From Peribacillus sp044761985 (GTDB lineage: Bacteria; Bacillota; Bacilli; Bacillales; DSM-1321): a stretch of 64,000 bases of DNA. The stretch is from positions 186,001-250,000 of the forward strand of contig NZ_JBIWDK010000001.1 of the NCBI RefSeq assembly GCF_044761985.1. The letters run 5' to 3'. This document shows, piece by piece, positions 7,237 through 15,795 of the stretch (the stretch's first letter is position 1; each line of letters starts with the position of its first letter). A model generated the notes under the pieces. That model saw only the letters and a program-made list of their open reading frames with translations. It searched no databases and had not been told where the DNA came from. Position numbers and translations under genes: made by a program.

Positions 7237-8313
7237 TTGATATCAACTGAAAAAACAGCAGAAAAAATCCTTACCAGTGCCATTAGGCTCTCGGCATCGG
7301 ACATCCACGTTTTACCACGCAAGGAAGGCCCACTTATTCAATTTAGAATCGACAACAAGCTCGTACCACAAGAAACCCTATCCTTTTTTGAAACCGAGAG
7401 GCTTATTTCCCATCTTAAATTTCTTGCCGCAATGGATATTGGCGAGAAAAGAAGGCCCCAAAGCGGAGCCATTACCGTCAATCTCGCCAATAAAGTGGTT
7501 GGACTTCGCCTTTCCACCCTACCCACAGCTCACTCCGAGAGTTTGGTTATCCGTTTAATTCCTCAACAGAATATCCTACCTCTAGAACAGTTATCCTTAT
7601 TTCCCAATACCGCTCAAAAACTGATAGCGCTTTTGAAACATTCCCATGGGATGATCATTTTCACGGGTCCTACTGGAAGTGGGAAAACGACAACATTATA
7701 CTCCTTGCTTCATCATGCACAAGAAATGATCAACCGAAATGTCATCACGCTTGAGGATCCTATAGAAAATGAATCTGATAAAGTGTTACAGGTCCAAATT
7801 AATGAAAAGGCCGGCATTACGTATTCAGTCGGTTTAAAAGCGGTACTTAGACATGATCCCGATATTATCATGGTCGGGGAAATTAGGGATTCCGAAACGG
7901 CAAAGATTGCAGTACGGGCCGCATTGACCGGGCATCTAATCCTTACTACTATGCATACAAGGGATGCTCAAGGAGCCATTTCTAGGCTTCTAGAGTTCGG
8001 TGTAAGCTGGCTGGAGATTGAACAGAGTTTGATTGGTGTGACGGCGCAAAGACTGGTGGAATTGAAATGCCCGCATTGTGAGGGCGAGTGTGCACCCGAT
8101 TGTTCCATGACCTACCGAAATAAAAGGGCCAGCGTATATGAGTTGCTGACTGGAAAAAGTCTAGCGGAAGTCTTGAAGGTGACGAAAGAGGAAAAAGGAA
8201 AGGGGAAAGCCACCTATCGTCAGCTGAAAGACGAAATTGGGAAAGCGGTAGCGATGGGCTATGTGAATCTCGATGAATTTGAACGGTTGGTTTACGAAGA
8301 AACCAAAAAGTAA
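7237..8313 (+). CDS. comGA: Competence pseudopilus assembly ATPase ComGA
   Basis: 358 residues, GspE/PilB secretion ATPase family. Walker A GPTGSGKT is at 144-151; the LEDP motif is at ~172-175; GEIRD (Walker B region) at 214-218; the histidine box TGHLILTTMHTRDA at 231-244. C278, C281, C285 and C289 may form a zinc site. The protein sits on the cytoplasmic face and drives assembly of the ComGC pilus used in DNA uptake. Start TTG 7237 has GGAGGTGAT seven bases upstream; an overlapping ATG at 7233 is out of frame and stops at once. First gene of comGA-GG. Confidence 0.95.
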   Translation: MISTEKTAEKILTSAIRLSASDIHVLPRKEGPLIQFRIDNKLVPQETLSFFETERLISHLKFLAAMDIGEKRRPQSGAITVNLANKVVGLRLSTLPTAHSESLVIRLIPQQNILPLEQLSLFPNTAQKLIALLKHSHGMIIFTGPTGSGKTTTLYSLLHHAQEMINRNVITLEDPIENESDKVLQVQINEKAGITYSVGLKAVLRHDPDIIMVGEIRDSETAKIAVRAALTGHLILTTMHTRDAQGAISRLLEFGVSWLEIEQSLIGVTAQRLVELKCPHCEGECAPDCSMTYRNKRASVYELLTGKSLAEVLKVTKEEKGKGKATYRQLKDEIGKAVAMGYVNLDEFERLVYEETKK

Positions 8314-9331
8314 ATGGACGTTGAAAGAACAAGCTGTCTTTATAACGAAGCTGGGCGAATTATTAGCTCATGGTTATCCTTTAGCCGAGGCGATCCACTT
8401 CCTGGAATTTCAGGAATCCAGGAAAAAGGCCGGGGATTTCAATCAGGCCATTCAGGATTTAAGGAGTGGGCACCCTTTGCATCAAGTGTTGACGAATCTT
8501 ACGTTTCATCCAGAGCTTGTAAGTTTTATATTTTATGGCGAACAATATGGCGACCTTGATCGAGCATTGAAGGAAGGTGGGGACTACTGGAAGAAACGGA
8601 CGGAAGATACAGAAAAAGTGAAAAAACTCATGATCTATCCGATTTTCCTGTTCTTTTTTGTGAGCATTGTATTTTATGTACTGCAAAGTGTCCTTCTCCC
8701 CAAGTTTCAGACGATTTTTCAGACGATGAATGTTAAACAGAATATGATCCTGAATGTGTTGGCTGCATCCTCAGTCATCCTCCCGCTGATCCCCTTCATC
8801 CTACTTGGAATGCTCCTTATCTTCTATTTATTCAAACAATTCTGGTTCGACAAACTATGTCCATTAAGACAACGGCGATTATTGATGAAGATTCCGTTGG
8901 CAGGACCCTTCATCAAGTTGTATGAAACGTATTTTTTTGCAAGTCAGTTCAGCGGTCTCCTCGCTGGTGGACTTTCTATTAATGAGAGCATTAAATTATT
9001 CTCCGTAAACCAGCAGCAACCATTTTATCAAAAGCTTTGCTCCATCATTAAAGATGATTTAATGGAGGGCAGGTCGCTAGAAACCATCTTTCAAGAGCAA
9101 CCCTACTTTGATAAGAACTTGTCGATTATCGCAGCGAATGGACAAAAGTATGGCAGGCTTGATTCTGAGTTACTCCATTACAGCCGTTTTTTATTGGAAA
9201 AGATTGAAGAGAGGATGAACACCATCATGAAAGTCATACAACCTCTTCTTTTTTCTATAATCGGGCTAGTGATTATTTCTATTTATATGGCTGTCTTATT
9301 GCCGATGTTTTCTCTACTAGATGGAATATAA
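8273..9331 (+). CDS. comGB: Competence pseudopilus membrane platform protein ComGB
   Basis: 352 residues, GspF/PilC family. Two copies of the T2SSF helical domain (about 20-140 and 225-345) each end in membrane helices (IYPIFLFFFVSIVFYVL; PLIPFILLGMLLIFYLF; LLFSIIGLVIISIYMAVLLPMF). It forms the inner-membrane platform used by ComGA. The listed ATG overlaps the end of comGA by 41 bases and has only a weak ribosome site, so translation is probably coupled; a start at TTG 8279 or slightly later cannot be excluded. Confidence 0.92.
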   Translation: MNLNGWFTKKPKSKWTLKEQAVFITKLGELLAHGYPLAEAIHFLEFQESRKKAGDFNQAIQDLRSGHPLHQVLTNLTFHPELVSFIFYGEQYGDLDRALKEGGDYWKKRTEDTEKVKKLMIYPIFLFFFVSIVFYVLQSVLLPKFQTIFQTMNVKQNMILNVLAASSVILPLIPFILLGMLLIFYLFKQFWFDKLCPLRQRRLLMKIPLAGPFIKLYETYFFASQFSGLLAGGLSINESIKLFSVNQQQPFYQKLCSIIKDDLMEGRSLETIFQEQPYFDKNLSIIAANGQKYGRLDSELLHYSRFLLEKIEERMNTIMKVIQPLLFSIIGLVIISIYMAVLLPMFSLLDGI

Positions 9332-9346
9332 GGTACAAGAAAAAAT

Positions 9347-9414
9347 GGGAGGTGAATCTGCTCAGAAAATATTGAGTGCATTCTTGTTATTTTCGTAATT
9401 AGCAGATTAATATG
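9347..9414 (+). promoter_or_regulatory. Hairpin between Shine-Dalgarno and start of comGC
   Basis: A strong ribosome site, GGAGGTGA (ending 9354), lies 57 bases before the only possible start (ATG 9412; in-frame stops occur at 9373 and 9400). Directly after it AATCTGCT (9355-9362) pairs with AGCAGATT (9401-9408). Inside, GAAAATA (9365-9371) pairs with TATTTTC (9388-9394). Folding removes the intervening bases, leaving GGAGG-TGA-stem-AAT-ATG, an effective spacing of six. No other ribosome site precedes the ATG. Confidence 0.6.
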
Positions 9415-9720
9415 AAGAAATATTTAAACGAAAAAGGCTTTACGTTAATTGAAATGCTTATTGTATTGCTCGTCATCTCGATTCTGCTGATTATCACCAT
9501 ACCGAACATCACGAAGCATCAATCGACCATCCATTCTAAGGGGTGTGAGGCTTTTGTGAAAATGGTTCAGGCCCAAGTCCAAGCTTATGAGATAGACAAT
9601 TCCAAGTTGCCTTCCGGTATTAATGATTTGGAAACTCAAGGATACCTTAAACAGAAATCCTGTCCGAATGGGGACAGCATCAGCATTGACAATAAAGGAA
9701 AGGTTACAGTCGTTGAGTAG
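9412..9720 (+). CDS. comGC: Major competence pseudopilin ComGC
   Basis: 102 residues. Type IV prepilin signal KGFTLIEMLIVLLVISILLIITIPN: cleavage is expected after the Gly of KG by ComC, with Glu at +5, followed by a hydrophobic helix. The C-terminal region has two cysteines (Cys46 region, SKGCEAF, and QKSCPNG), matching the intramolecular disulfide of ComGC. It is the main subunit of the transformation pilus. The start is fixed by upstream in-frame stops; ribosome binding seems to depend on the hairpin described at 9347-9414. Confidence 0.96.
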   Translation: MKKYLNEKGFTLIEMLIVLLVISILLIITIPNITKHQSTIHSKGCEAFVKMVQAQVQAYEIDNSKLPSGINDLETQGYLKQKSCPNGDSISIDNKGKVTVVE

Positions 9721-10165
9721 AAAATTCGGGGAGGATAGCCCTTCCTCCGGAGGATTCACCATGTCCGAGACCCTGATTGTCCTTGTGGTATTTATTCTAT
9801 TAAGCACTCTAGGCCTTAACCTATATCCAAGTTTTTCAAAGGGAATGCAAAATAAGATGTTCCTTAATCAATTGAATGAAGATATTTTTTATGCACAACA
9901 GTATGCAATAAGTCACGAAAGCTTGATTTATTTCTATGTGGATAACGATATTTACACGATTTACTCTTATAAGGAAGAAGTGATACTAGAGAGAAAGATA
10001 CCGCCGGACGTACAGTTCATGAATGGGACATTAGGGGCTTCTTTTTATTTCAATCAATATGGAAATGCTTCAAAAGCCGGTACGATGACCATTGATACTT
10101 CAAAGGGGAAATACAAGCTGGTGGTCAATATCGGTAAAGGGAGGTTCAGGATTGAGAAACAGTAA
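9713..10165 (+). CDS. comGD: Minor competence pseudopilin ComGD
   Basis: 150 residues from TTG 9713, which overlaps the end of comGC by eight bases and follows AAGGAAAGG with good spacing; the longer open frame back to 9623 lies inside comGC and is not used. The prepilin motif is GGFTMSETLIVLVVFILLS with the Glu at +5, preceded by a basic leader (SRKFGED). Minor pseudopilins start or cap the pilus. Translationally coupled to comGC. Confidence 0.9.
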   Translation: MSRKFGEDSPSSGGFTMSETLIVLVVFILLSTLGLNLYPSFSKGMQNKMFLNQLNEDIFYAQQYAISHESLIYFYVDNDIYTIYSYKEEVILERKIPPDVQFMNGTLGASFYFNQYGNASKAGTMTIDTSKGKYKLVVNIGKGRFRIEKQ

Positions 10166-10490
10166 AGGATACGTCTACTTAGAAATGATAGCCTCTTTTT
10201 CCATTTGTGTATTCCTAGTGATTTCCATGCTTCCTATTCTTGAAGATTCGATGTCCAATCGTAAGAACGTAGTTTTAAGGGCGGATGCCCATCATTTGCT
10301 GTATGAAAGATTGTTGGCATATATGGATGGGGAAATACAGGCTATCCACGAAGAAATTACGTACCAGGAAAAATCGTATGAATTGACCTGGAATGTCCAA
10401 AAGGAGTTTCCGGATATGGTTGAAGGATGTGTCCGATATGAAAATGCAAAGGGGAAGTATGAATCGATTTGTGATGTTGCGAAAAAGTGA
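10152..10490 (+). CDS. comGE: Minor competence pseudopilin ComGE
   Basis: 112 residues from TTG 10152 with GGGAGG eight bases upstream; overlaps comGD by 14 bases. The N-terminal SKGYVYLEMIASFSICVFLVISML is a degenerate prepilin signal (Gly, then Glu at about +5, then a hydrophobic helix). The remainder is charged with a CVRY...SICDVAKK end. Assignment rests on place in the operon and the N-terminal pattern; ComGE proteins vary strongly in sequence. Confidence 0.85.
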   Translation: MRNSKGYVYLEMIASFSICVFLVISMLPILEDSMSNRKNVVLRADAHHLLYERLLAYMDGEIQAIHEEITYQEKSYELTWNVQKEFPDMVEGCVRYENAKGKYESICDVAKK

Positions 10491-10917
10491 AGGGTTTACC
10501 ATGATTGAAATGCTCTTTTCCTTAATGATCCTGCTGACCCTTTCCCTTTTTATCCTCCAGTTTTTCTCAATCATTCAATCCCAGATAGGAACAAAAAATA
10601 GAATACATCCTAAAGAGTGGGAGCTCTTTACGTTGCAAATGCAACAGGAAGTCAGAAGCTCCAAAAGCCAGGATGTTGTGGGGAATAAATTATATTTACT
10701 TTCAGGAGAGGATTTGTCTTTAATCGAGCAATATAATGACAAGCTTAGAAGACGGGTTAACGGGGAGGGCCATGAGGTCATACTCCAGAACATTTCGAAT
10801 GTGAAGGTTGAAAAGGATGGCAACGTCATCGTACTTAATATAACGGATAAAGCAGGTCAGACCTTTATACGAAGGTTCCATCCCTTCATTAAAAGTGAGT
10901 TGGTGGCTGATGAATAA
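10459..10917 (+). CDS. comGF: Minor competence pseudopilin ComGF
   Basis: 152 residues from ATG 10459 (AAAGGGG just upstream), overlapping comGE by 32 bases. The prepilin signal is SEGFTMIEMLFSLMILLTLSLFIL. The C-terminal part, IRRFHPF, resembles the conserved end of ComGF (ComGF/PF15980 domain). The longer frame back to 10393 is inside comGE. A possible GTG/ATG at 10471-10474 has no ribosome site. Confidence 0.88.
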   Translation: MNRFVMLRKSEGFTMIEMLFSLMILLTLSLFILQFFSIIQSQIGTKNRIHPKEWELFTLQMQQEVRSSKSQDVVGNKLYLLSGEDLSLIEQYNDKLRRRVNGEGHEVILQNISNVKVEKDGNVIVLNITDKAGQTFIRRFHPFIKSELVADE

Positions 10918-11296
10918 TCAAAAAGGAGTCATATTCCCAATGGTTATGATTATAGCTAGTGTTTTTATCATGTTCACGATACTGATGATTGATCAATTCG
11001 TTATTGATAAAAAATTTTATAAAGAAGTAGAAGAGACCTTACTTTCCGATCACTTAGTGCATCTGGCCGTTAATGAAGTGACAGCCGAATGGGAGGATGA
11101 GGTACCCAAAAGCATTCAGGGGGAAATCGCCTATCCTAATGGTGATGTTCACTATAAGGTAACGAAGCAGGATGTGCGATATGCCTATATCGAATTTTCT
11201 TCTATCACCAAAAATAAGCGAACAGGCCGAATCATCATTCTATATGATAAAAAACTAGGTAGAGTGATAGAATGGATAGAAAAACTGAAGGACTAA
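10910..11296 (+). CDS. comGG: Minor competence pseudopilin ComGG
   Basis: 128 residues from ATG 10910, overlapping the comGF stop by eight bases with GGTGG five bases upstream. The short leader NNQKG is followed by VIFPMVMIIASVFIMFTILMI, a hydrophobic helix without the usual Glu at +5, as is common in ComGG. The last gene of the comG series, closing a chain of overlapping starts that implies coupled translation. Confidence 0.85.
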   Translation: MNNQKGVIFPMVMIIASVFIMFTILMIDQFVIDKKFYKEVEETLLSDHLVHLAVNEVTAEWEDEVPKSIQGEIAYPNGDVHYKVTKQDVRYAYIEFSSITKNKRTGRIIILYDKKLGRVIEWIEKLKD

Positions 11297-11364
11297 CATG
11301 TCGATTTATGGTGAACGAATATGGAATACGAATATGGGGCATACTTGGTCATGGGTGATAATGT

Positions 11365-11562
11365 ATGTCTACGAACGCTTATATCAAATATATTACACAG
11401 CAAATCGTACAGTATTTCAATTTAACCAAGAGAGAAAGAAAAGAAAAGCGCCGTCATCGGAAAGAGGATAAGGAGCCTAGAGTTTCTCACTGGTTTGGGA
11501 TTGTCCCTTTCGCCGTGTCCATGTTCATTAAAAAAGTCAAAAAAAGAAAGCAGATGTCTTGA
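11365..11562 (+). CDS. yqzE: YqzE family small protein
   Basis: 65 residues, MSTNAYIKYITQQIVQYFNL..., a highly charged middle (KRERKEKRRHRKEDKE) and an HWFGIVPFAVSMFIKK end. This matches the YqzE family, which always follows comG in Bacillus. Function unknown; the HWFG-hydrophobic segment may contact membrane. Probably co-transcribed with comG, since no terminator lies in the 68-base gap, and the terminator stem begins inside its last codons. Confidence 0.85.
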   Translation: MSTNAYIKYITQQIVQYFNLTKRERKEKRRHRKEDKEPRVSHWFGIVPFAVSMFIKKVKKRKQMS

Positions 11563-11586
11563 ATTCATAGACATCTGCTTTTCTTA
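11549..11586. terminator. Bidirectional terminator of comG-yqzE and yqhG
   Basis: AGCAGATGTCT (11549-11559) and AGACATCTGCT (11569-11579) form a perfect 11-bp stem with nine-base loop followed by TTTCTT; the yqzE stop codon lies at the loop. Confidence 0.85.
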
Positions 11587-11606
11587 ATGATTGGCTAAAG
11601 AGACCA

Positions 11607-12404
11607 TTATGCTAATGATTGGTCGGATAAATAGAATAGCCCGCCATTGATGATGGTAATTTGGATATTTGGCTCATATTGGGCTTGCAATGCCTGTTTC
11701 TCAGTAAAATAGCTTTCGCTTTTATCTTCCATATCCTTATAAAAATGTTCCAATAGATTCAAGTCTGTCTGCCACCGTTCCATCGCTTCTTCCGCCCAGG
11801 TATGATCATCATTCTCGAAGCTTTTACGAATATATGTATCCAGTCTGGATAGCCCGCTTTTAGGCATGATCAAGGGGGAAAGTGTAAAAGAATAATCCGG
11901 TATTTTGGGAGTGACCTTGACCGACAGGAGACGCTCATGAAATCCTTCTATGAATTCACCGGAAATTAAATTAAGTCCTATGGACATGAAGATATCTTTT
12001 TTTCTGTCACACTGATAAGAGATTTTTACATTTTGGGTGAGCCAAGGAAAAAGTGGACTTTGGCCCGTCTTTAAGGGAGGCCTATCCTCAAAAAGCCTGA
12101 TGAAACCTGCCAGCCTCTTGGTCGACTGGATAATTTGGTGGAGCCGTGGCGAACCAAAATGAATGATTTCCCCTTTCAAGTCAGGCGGTGCCAGTTCGGG
12201 TTGGGTGATGAACGTAAGCATGCCAGGACTCGGTATCCCACCGGTTTTTTCGAGATAGTGCCAATAAAAAGGTCTGTTCATAAGTTCCTTATCCATTTCG
12301 ATCGTTAACTGAACAGTGAGATATGAAGAGGTATTTTCCAACACCTCACATGCGTTGGATTGAAAGTAGGTTATTAAAAAATCATGAATTTCCTGTTGCT
12401 GCAT
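11607..12404 (-). CDS. yqhG: YqhG family protein of unknown function
   Basis: 265 residues from ATG 12404, MQQQEIHDFLITYFQSNACEVLE. Soluble, mixed alpha/beta, with a C-terminal VNIT-like hydrophobic strand; no catalytic motif is recognisable. The gene overlaps the end of the upstream helicase gene by about 23 bases, so the two are translated together, as in B. subtilis yqhH-yqhG. An in-frame ATG at 12416 is possible but lies too close to the AAGG ribosome site. Confidence 0.8.
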   Translation of the reverse strand: MQQQEIHDFLITYFQSNACEVLENTSSYLTVQLTIEMDKELMNRPFYWHYLEKTGGIPSPGMLTFITQPELAPPDLKGEIIHFGSPRLHQIIQSTKRLAGFIRLFEDRPPLKTGQSPLFPWLTQNVKISYQCDRKKDIFMSIGLNLISGEFIEGFHERLLSVKVTPKIPDYSFTLSPLIMPKSGLSRLDTYIRKSFENDDHTWAEEAMERWQTDLNLLEHFYKDMEDKSESYFTEKQALQAQYEPNIQITIINGGLFYLSDQSLA

Positions 12405-14070
12405 GGATTTCACCATCCTTCATAGCTTGTGCGAACTGAATCATGGATGACAAATTATCCATTTTAATTTTCATTTCTCCTTCTGATTTGGACTCTCCGA
12501 CAACATCAATTAAATATTCCTCGATATTGTTAATATCCAACTTCGTTAAAATATCATCCAGTTCTCCAATTACCTTTTCAAATAAGTGGATTTTTTCATA
12601 TAACAATTTCAAAATATGTTCTTCGACTGTATTTTTAGTGGCAAAGTTATAAATCATGACGTCTTCTTCTTGACCAAGTCGATGAATCCGTCCAATCCTT
12701 TGTTCCAACCTCATTGGATTCCAAGGCAAATCAAAATTGATCAAGTGATGGCAAAACTGTAGGTTGATTCCTTCTCCTCCGGCTTCGGTGGCAATCAATA
12801 CCTGGATTTTCTTCTGGAATAGTTCCTTCATCCAATCTTTTTTACCACGCTTAAACCCTCCGCGGAATGGAACGGATGAAATGCCATGCTGTTGCAGGTA
12901 CCATTGTAGATAAAGCTGTGTAGCGCGATATTCGGTGAAAATAATGACCTTGTCATCAATTTTCTTAATAAGTTCCAAAGCCTTCTCTGCCTTTGAATTT
13001 TGTTCGGTGAGGTTTACTTTCTCAAACAGATCATCTAATCTTGCTTCAAAGTCAGCCGATGGTTCTTTGTATTTTTCCTTCATATTCTTCAATGTATAGT
13101 AGACTGCTTCTCGGCTGCTGCATGCTTCCCTTTGAAGGGTGAGTGAAGAAAAAGCACTTCCTTTTGTTCCGTCTGATATTGGTTTAAACTTCGTTACGGC
13201 ATCATACAAGGCTTGTTCAGTTGGTGAAAATTCAATGATGATTGTCTCTACACGCCGTTTCGTCCATTCAATTCCAGTATCGGCACGTCGGTTTCTTATC
13301 ATGACCGTATTGACAAGCTCCTTTAAGTGCTCATCTTCTAGAATGTTCCGGCCTTTCCCTTTGTATTTTTCGGAAAAGAGTGCGGCATTTCCTAGGTGTC
13401 CAGGCTTTAATAATGAAACGAGATTAAAGATTTCCTCGATTTTATTCTGAATGGGTGTAGCAGTCAGCAATAAACAGAATTTCTTTTTAAGATTTTGGAC
13501 AAATTCATAATTTTTCGTTTTATTATTTTTAAGTTTATGAGCTTCATCAATAATGATAAAGTCATATTCTTGATTGAAAATGATATCCCGATGGGGGGCT
13601 CGCTTAGCCGTATCGATGGAGGATATGACGATATCGCATGATTCCCATACATAACTCTTCCTTTGAACGACTGCAGGAATATGAAACTTCGTATTCAGTT
13701 CGAAAGCCCATTGGGTGACAAGTGATGCGGGTACAAGGATCAAAACCTTTTTAACCAGTCCCCGAATCATATATTCTTTTAAAATCAATCCTGCTTCGAT
13801 AGTCTTACCAAGACCGACCTCATCAGCCAATATGGCTTTGCCATTCATCTGTTCAACCACCTGACGTGCTGCCTCTAATTGATGGGGAAGGGGAGTCAGT
13901 TGTTGAAGGTGCTTTGGCGCTTGTAAGCCTTCAAAATCAGGAATAATTAGGTTCTCTTCCATTTGGATGGCCAGTTTATAAAGATCCCAATTTCCCCATG
14001 GACCGTCGTTTTCCATCTTTTGCAGAAATTCATCATTCCATTCAGAACTGAAGGATATATTGATTTTCAT
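12382..14070 (-). CDS. yqhH: SNF2-family DEAD/DEAH-type helicase YqhH
   Basis: 562 residues from ATG 14070 (AAGGAGC upstream); the open frame runs further to 14157 but without a ribosome site. SNF2 ATPase core: Q-like PHQLEAA, Walker A DEVGLGKTIEAGLI, DEAH box (IIIDEAHKLKN), motif III LLTATPIQN, motif V EGINLQFCHHLINFDLPWNP and motif VI QRIGRIHRLGQ. Such proteins use ATP to move on double-stranded DNA and remodel protein-DNA or RNA polymerase complexes (compare RapA/HepA). It is shorter than RapA and lacks its extra N-terminal domains. The cellular role is unknown. Confidence 0.88.
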   Translation of the reverse strand: MKINISFSSEWNDEFLQKMENDGPWGNWDLYKLAIQMEENLIIPDFEGLQAPKHLQQLTPLPHQLEAARQVVEQMNGKAILADEVGLGKTIEAGLILKEYMIRGLVKKVLILVPASLVTQWAFELNTKFHIPAVVQRKSYVWESCDIVISSIDTAKRAPHRDIIFNQEYDFIIIDEAHKLKNNKTKNYEFVQNLKKKFCLLLTATPIQNKIEEIFNLVSLLKPGHLGNAALFSEKYKGKGRNILEDEHLKELVNTVMIRNRRADTGIEWTKRRVETIIIEFSPTEQALYDAVTKFKPISDGTKGSAFSSLTLQREACSSREAVYYTLKNMKEKYKEPSADFEARLDDLFEKVNLTEQNSKAEKALELIKKIDDKVIIFTEYRATQLYLQWYLQQHGISSVPFRGGFKRGKKDWMKELFQKKIQVLIATEAGGEGINLQFCHHLINFDLPWNPMRLEQRIGRIHRLGQEEDVMIYNFATKNTVEEHILKLLYEKIHLFEKVIGELDDILTKLDINNIEEYLIDVVGESKSEGEMKIKMDNLSSMIQFAQAMKDGEIHAATGNS

Positions 14071-14157
14071 TGATTCTTGCTCCTTCTTAAAACATAATTT
14101 TCTTAGTTTCTTTAAACCATGAACCTTTTTATAGGGTAATAAAATCTTTCTCCACAA

Positions 14158-14385
14158 AAGTTATTGCAGAGTAAAGTATCTTAGGGTAGGATGTAAATAT
14201 ATTTAGAAAATTGCAATAGTACTGAAGTTAGAAGGAAAATATTCTTCTTGGATAATAATTTTAGTTATTATAGTATTAGCATTTGGATAGTGCTTTATCC
14301 AAAGATCAACAATGAGCAGATTGGTACCCATTTCACGCAAATGGATGACCATCAGGTGGAGAATTTTCAGTCTTTTCCATCAATA
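14158..14385. other. Intergenic region between yqhH and the gcv riboswitch
   Basis: AT-rich, with no open frame. It should contain the divergent promoters. A weak sigma-A-like pair on the plus strand, TTGGAT (14248) and TATAGT (14269), has a short 15-base spacer and is not convincing. Confidence 0.3.
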
Positions 14386-14573
14386 TGCGGGTGAGGATAA
14401 GGGGAGAGACTACCATCTACATATGTAGCGCCGAAGGAGCAAACTTAGCAGTGAATCTCTCAGGCAAATGAACTCTTATCGGACGCGACTCTGGAGAGCG
14501 CCAATTATTTAATGACGGCCACCAAAGGGGAAAACCTATAATAATAGGTAAACTTTCAGGTTTCAGGACAGAG
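14386..14573 (+). promoter_or_regulatory. Tandem glycine riboswitch (gcvT leader)
   Basis: Conserved glycine-aptamer blocks appear twice. First: GGGGAGAGAC (14401), GCCGAAGGAGCAA (14429-), CTCTCAGGCAAA, and ACTCTGGAGAGC. Second: GACGGCCACCAAAGGGGAAA (14514-), TAAACTTTCAGG and CAGGACAGAG. In Bacillus this element senses glycine and turns on gcvT-gcvPA-gcvPB by preventing termination. An expression-platform terminator follows directly. Confidence 0.93.
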
Positions 14574-14610
14574 AAAAAGCCATTTTGGCTTTCTCTGTCC
14601 TTTTTTGTGT
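14566..14610 (+). terminator. Riboswitch expression-platform terminator
   Basis: GGACAGAGAAA...GCC pairs with GGCTTTCTCTGTCC around an ATTTT loop, followed by TTTTTTG. The 5' arm overlaps the end of the second glycine aptamer, the usual arrangement for a glycine-induced antiterminator switch. Confidence 0.88.
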
Positions 14611-14670
14611 CTTTTTTTAAGGAATATCAGCTGAAAGAGAACAAGCAAAAAAATTGAAGGAGGTCATTTT

Positions 14671-15777
14671 TTGAGCAATTTAAAAAGAACGCCATTATTC
14701 GAGGTTTACAGTGAGCACGGTGGAAAAACGATCGATTTTGGTGGGTGGGAACTGCCTGTGCAGTTTACCGGCATAAAAGATGAACACGAAGCTGTGCGTA
14801 CAAGAGGTGGCTTATTTGATGTGTCGCATATGGGAGAGATTGAGGTAAAAGGTTTCGGGAGCCTTTCTTTTTTACAAAAGATGCTGACGAATGACGTAGC
14901 CAAGCTGAAACAGGGCGGAGCGCTATACACAGCCATGTGTTATGAAAATGGGGGGACCGTGGACGATCTTATCGTTTACCAAAAAGCGGAAGAGGATTAT
15001 CTGCTTGTGGTCAATGCAGCCAACATCGAGAAAGACTTCAATTGGCTTCAGGTGAATGGTATGGAAGGTGTCAGCATCAATAATGTTTCAAACGATTATG
15101 CGCAACTTGCTCTGCAGGGTCCTCGAGCGGAGAAAGTATTGCAGAAGATTACCGACCAAACTGATTTAAGCACAATTGGCTTTTTTAAATTTAAAGAAGA
15201 CGTCCACATTCATAATATATCCACGATGGTTTCACGTACAGGGTATACGGGGGAAGATGGTTTCGAGATATATTGCCGAAGTGAGGATGGTCCAGCCCTT
15301 TGGAGAGAAATTTTGGAAGCTGGTAAAGATGATGGGATACAACCGATTGGACTGGGGGCCCGTGATACCCTTCGGTTCGAAGCAAAACTACCGCTTTATG
15401 GTCAAGAGCTTTCGCCGGATATCACCCCAATCGAAGCGGGGATTGGTTTTGCGGTTAAACCGGATAAGGCGTCAGACTTTTTTGGGAAAGCCGTGCTTGC
15501 CGAACAAAAGGAAAAAGGGGCACCACGTAAGCTTGTTGGCATCGAAATGATTGACAGAGGCATACCTCGGCATGGCTATAAAGTATATAACGGGGAGAAA
15601 CTCATTGGCGAAGTGACGACAGGGACTCAGTCACCAACATTGAATAAAAATGTAGGATTGGTCCTTATCGATAAAAATCACTCAAGTCTATCCACGGAAG
15701 TAGAAGTGGAAATCCGTTCTAAGAGACTGAAAGCCATTGTTATCCAAACACCTTTTTATAAAAATACACGAAAATAG
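14671..15777 (+). CDS. gcvT: Glycine cleavage system T protein (aminomethyltransferase)
   Basis: 368 residues from TTG 14671 with GGAGGTC upstream. Typical GcvT features include FDVSHMGEIEVKG, the folate-site LALQGPRAEKVL and YTGEDGFEIY blocks, and the RDTLRFEAKLPLYGQEL segment. With tetrahydrofolate it takes the aminomethyl group from lipoyl-H protein, releasing ammonia and 5,10-methylene-THF. First gene of gcvT-gcvPA-gcvPB under riboswitch control. The lipoyl H protein is encoded elsewhere; lipM for lipoylation is 4 kb downstream. Confidence 0.97.
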   Translation: MSNLKRTPLFEVYSEHGGKTIDFGGWELPVQFTGIKDEHEAVRTRGGLFDVSHMGEIEVKGFGSLSFLQKMLTNDVAKLKQGGALYTAMCYENGGTVDDLIVYQKAEEDYLLVVNAANIEKDFNWLQVNGMEGVSINNVSNDYAQLALQGPRAEKVLQKITDQTDLSTIGFFKFKEDVHIHNISTMVSRTGYTGEDGFEIYCRSEDGPALWREILEAGKDDGIQPIGLGARDTLRFEAKLPLYGQELSPDITPIEAGIGFAVKPDKASDFFGKAVLAEQKEKGAPRKLVGIEMIDRGIPRHGYKVYNGEKLIGEVTTGTQSPTLNKNVGLVLIDKNHSSLSTEVEVEIRSKRLKAIVIQTPFYKNTRK

Positions 15778-15795
15778 AAGGGAATGGTCCATAAG

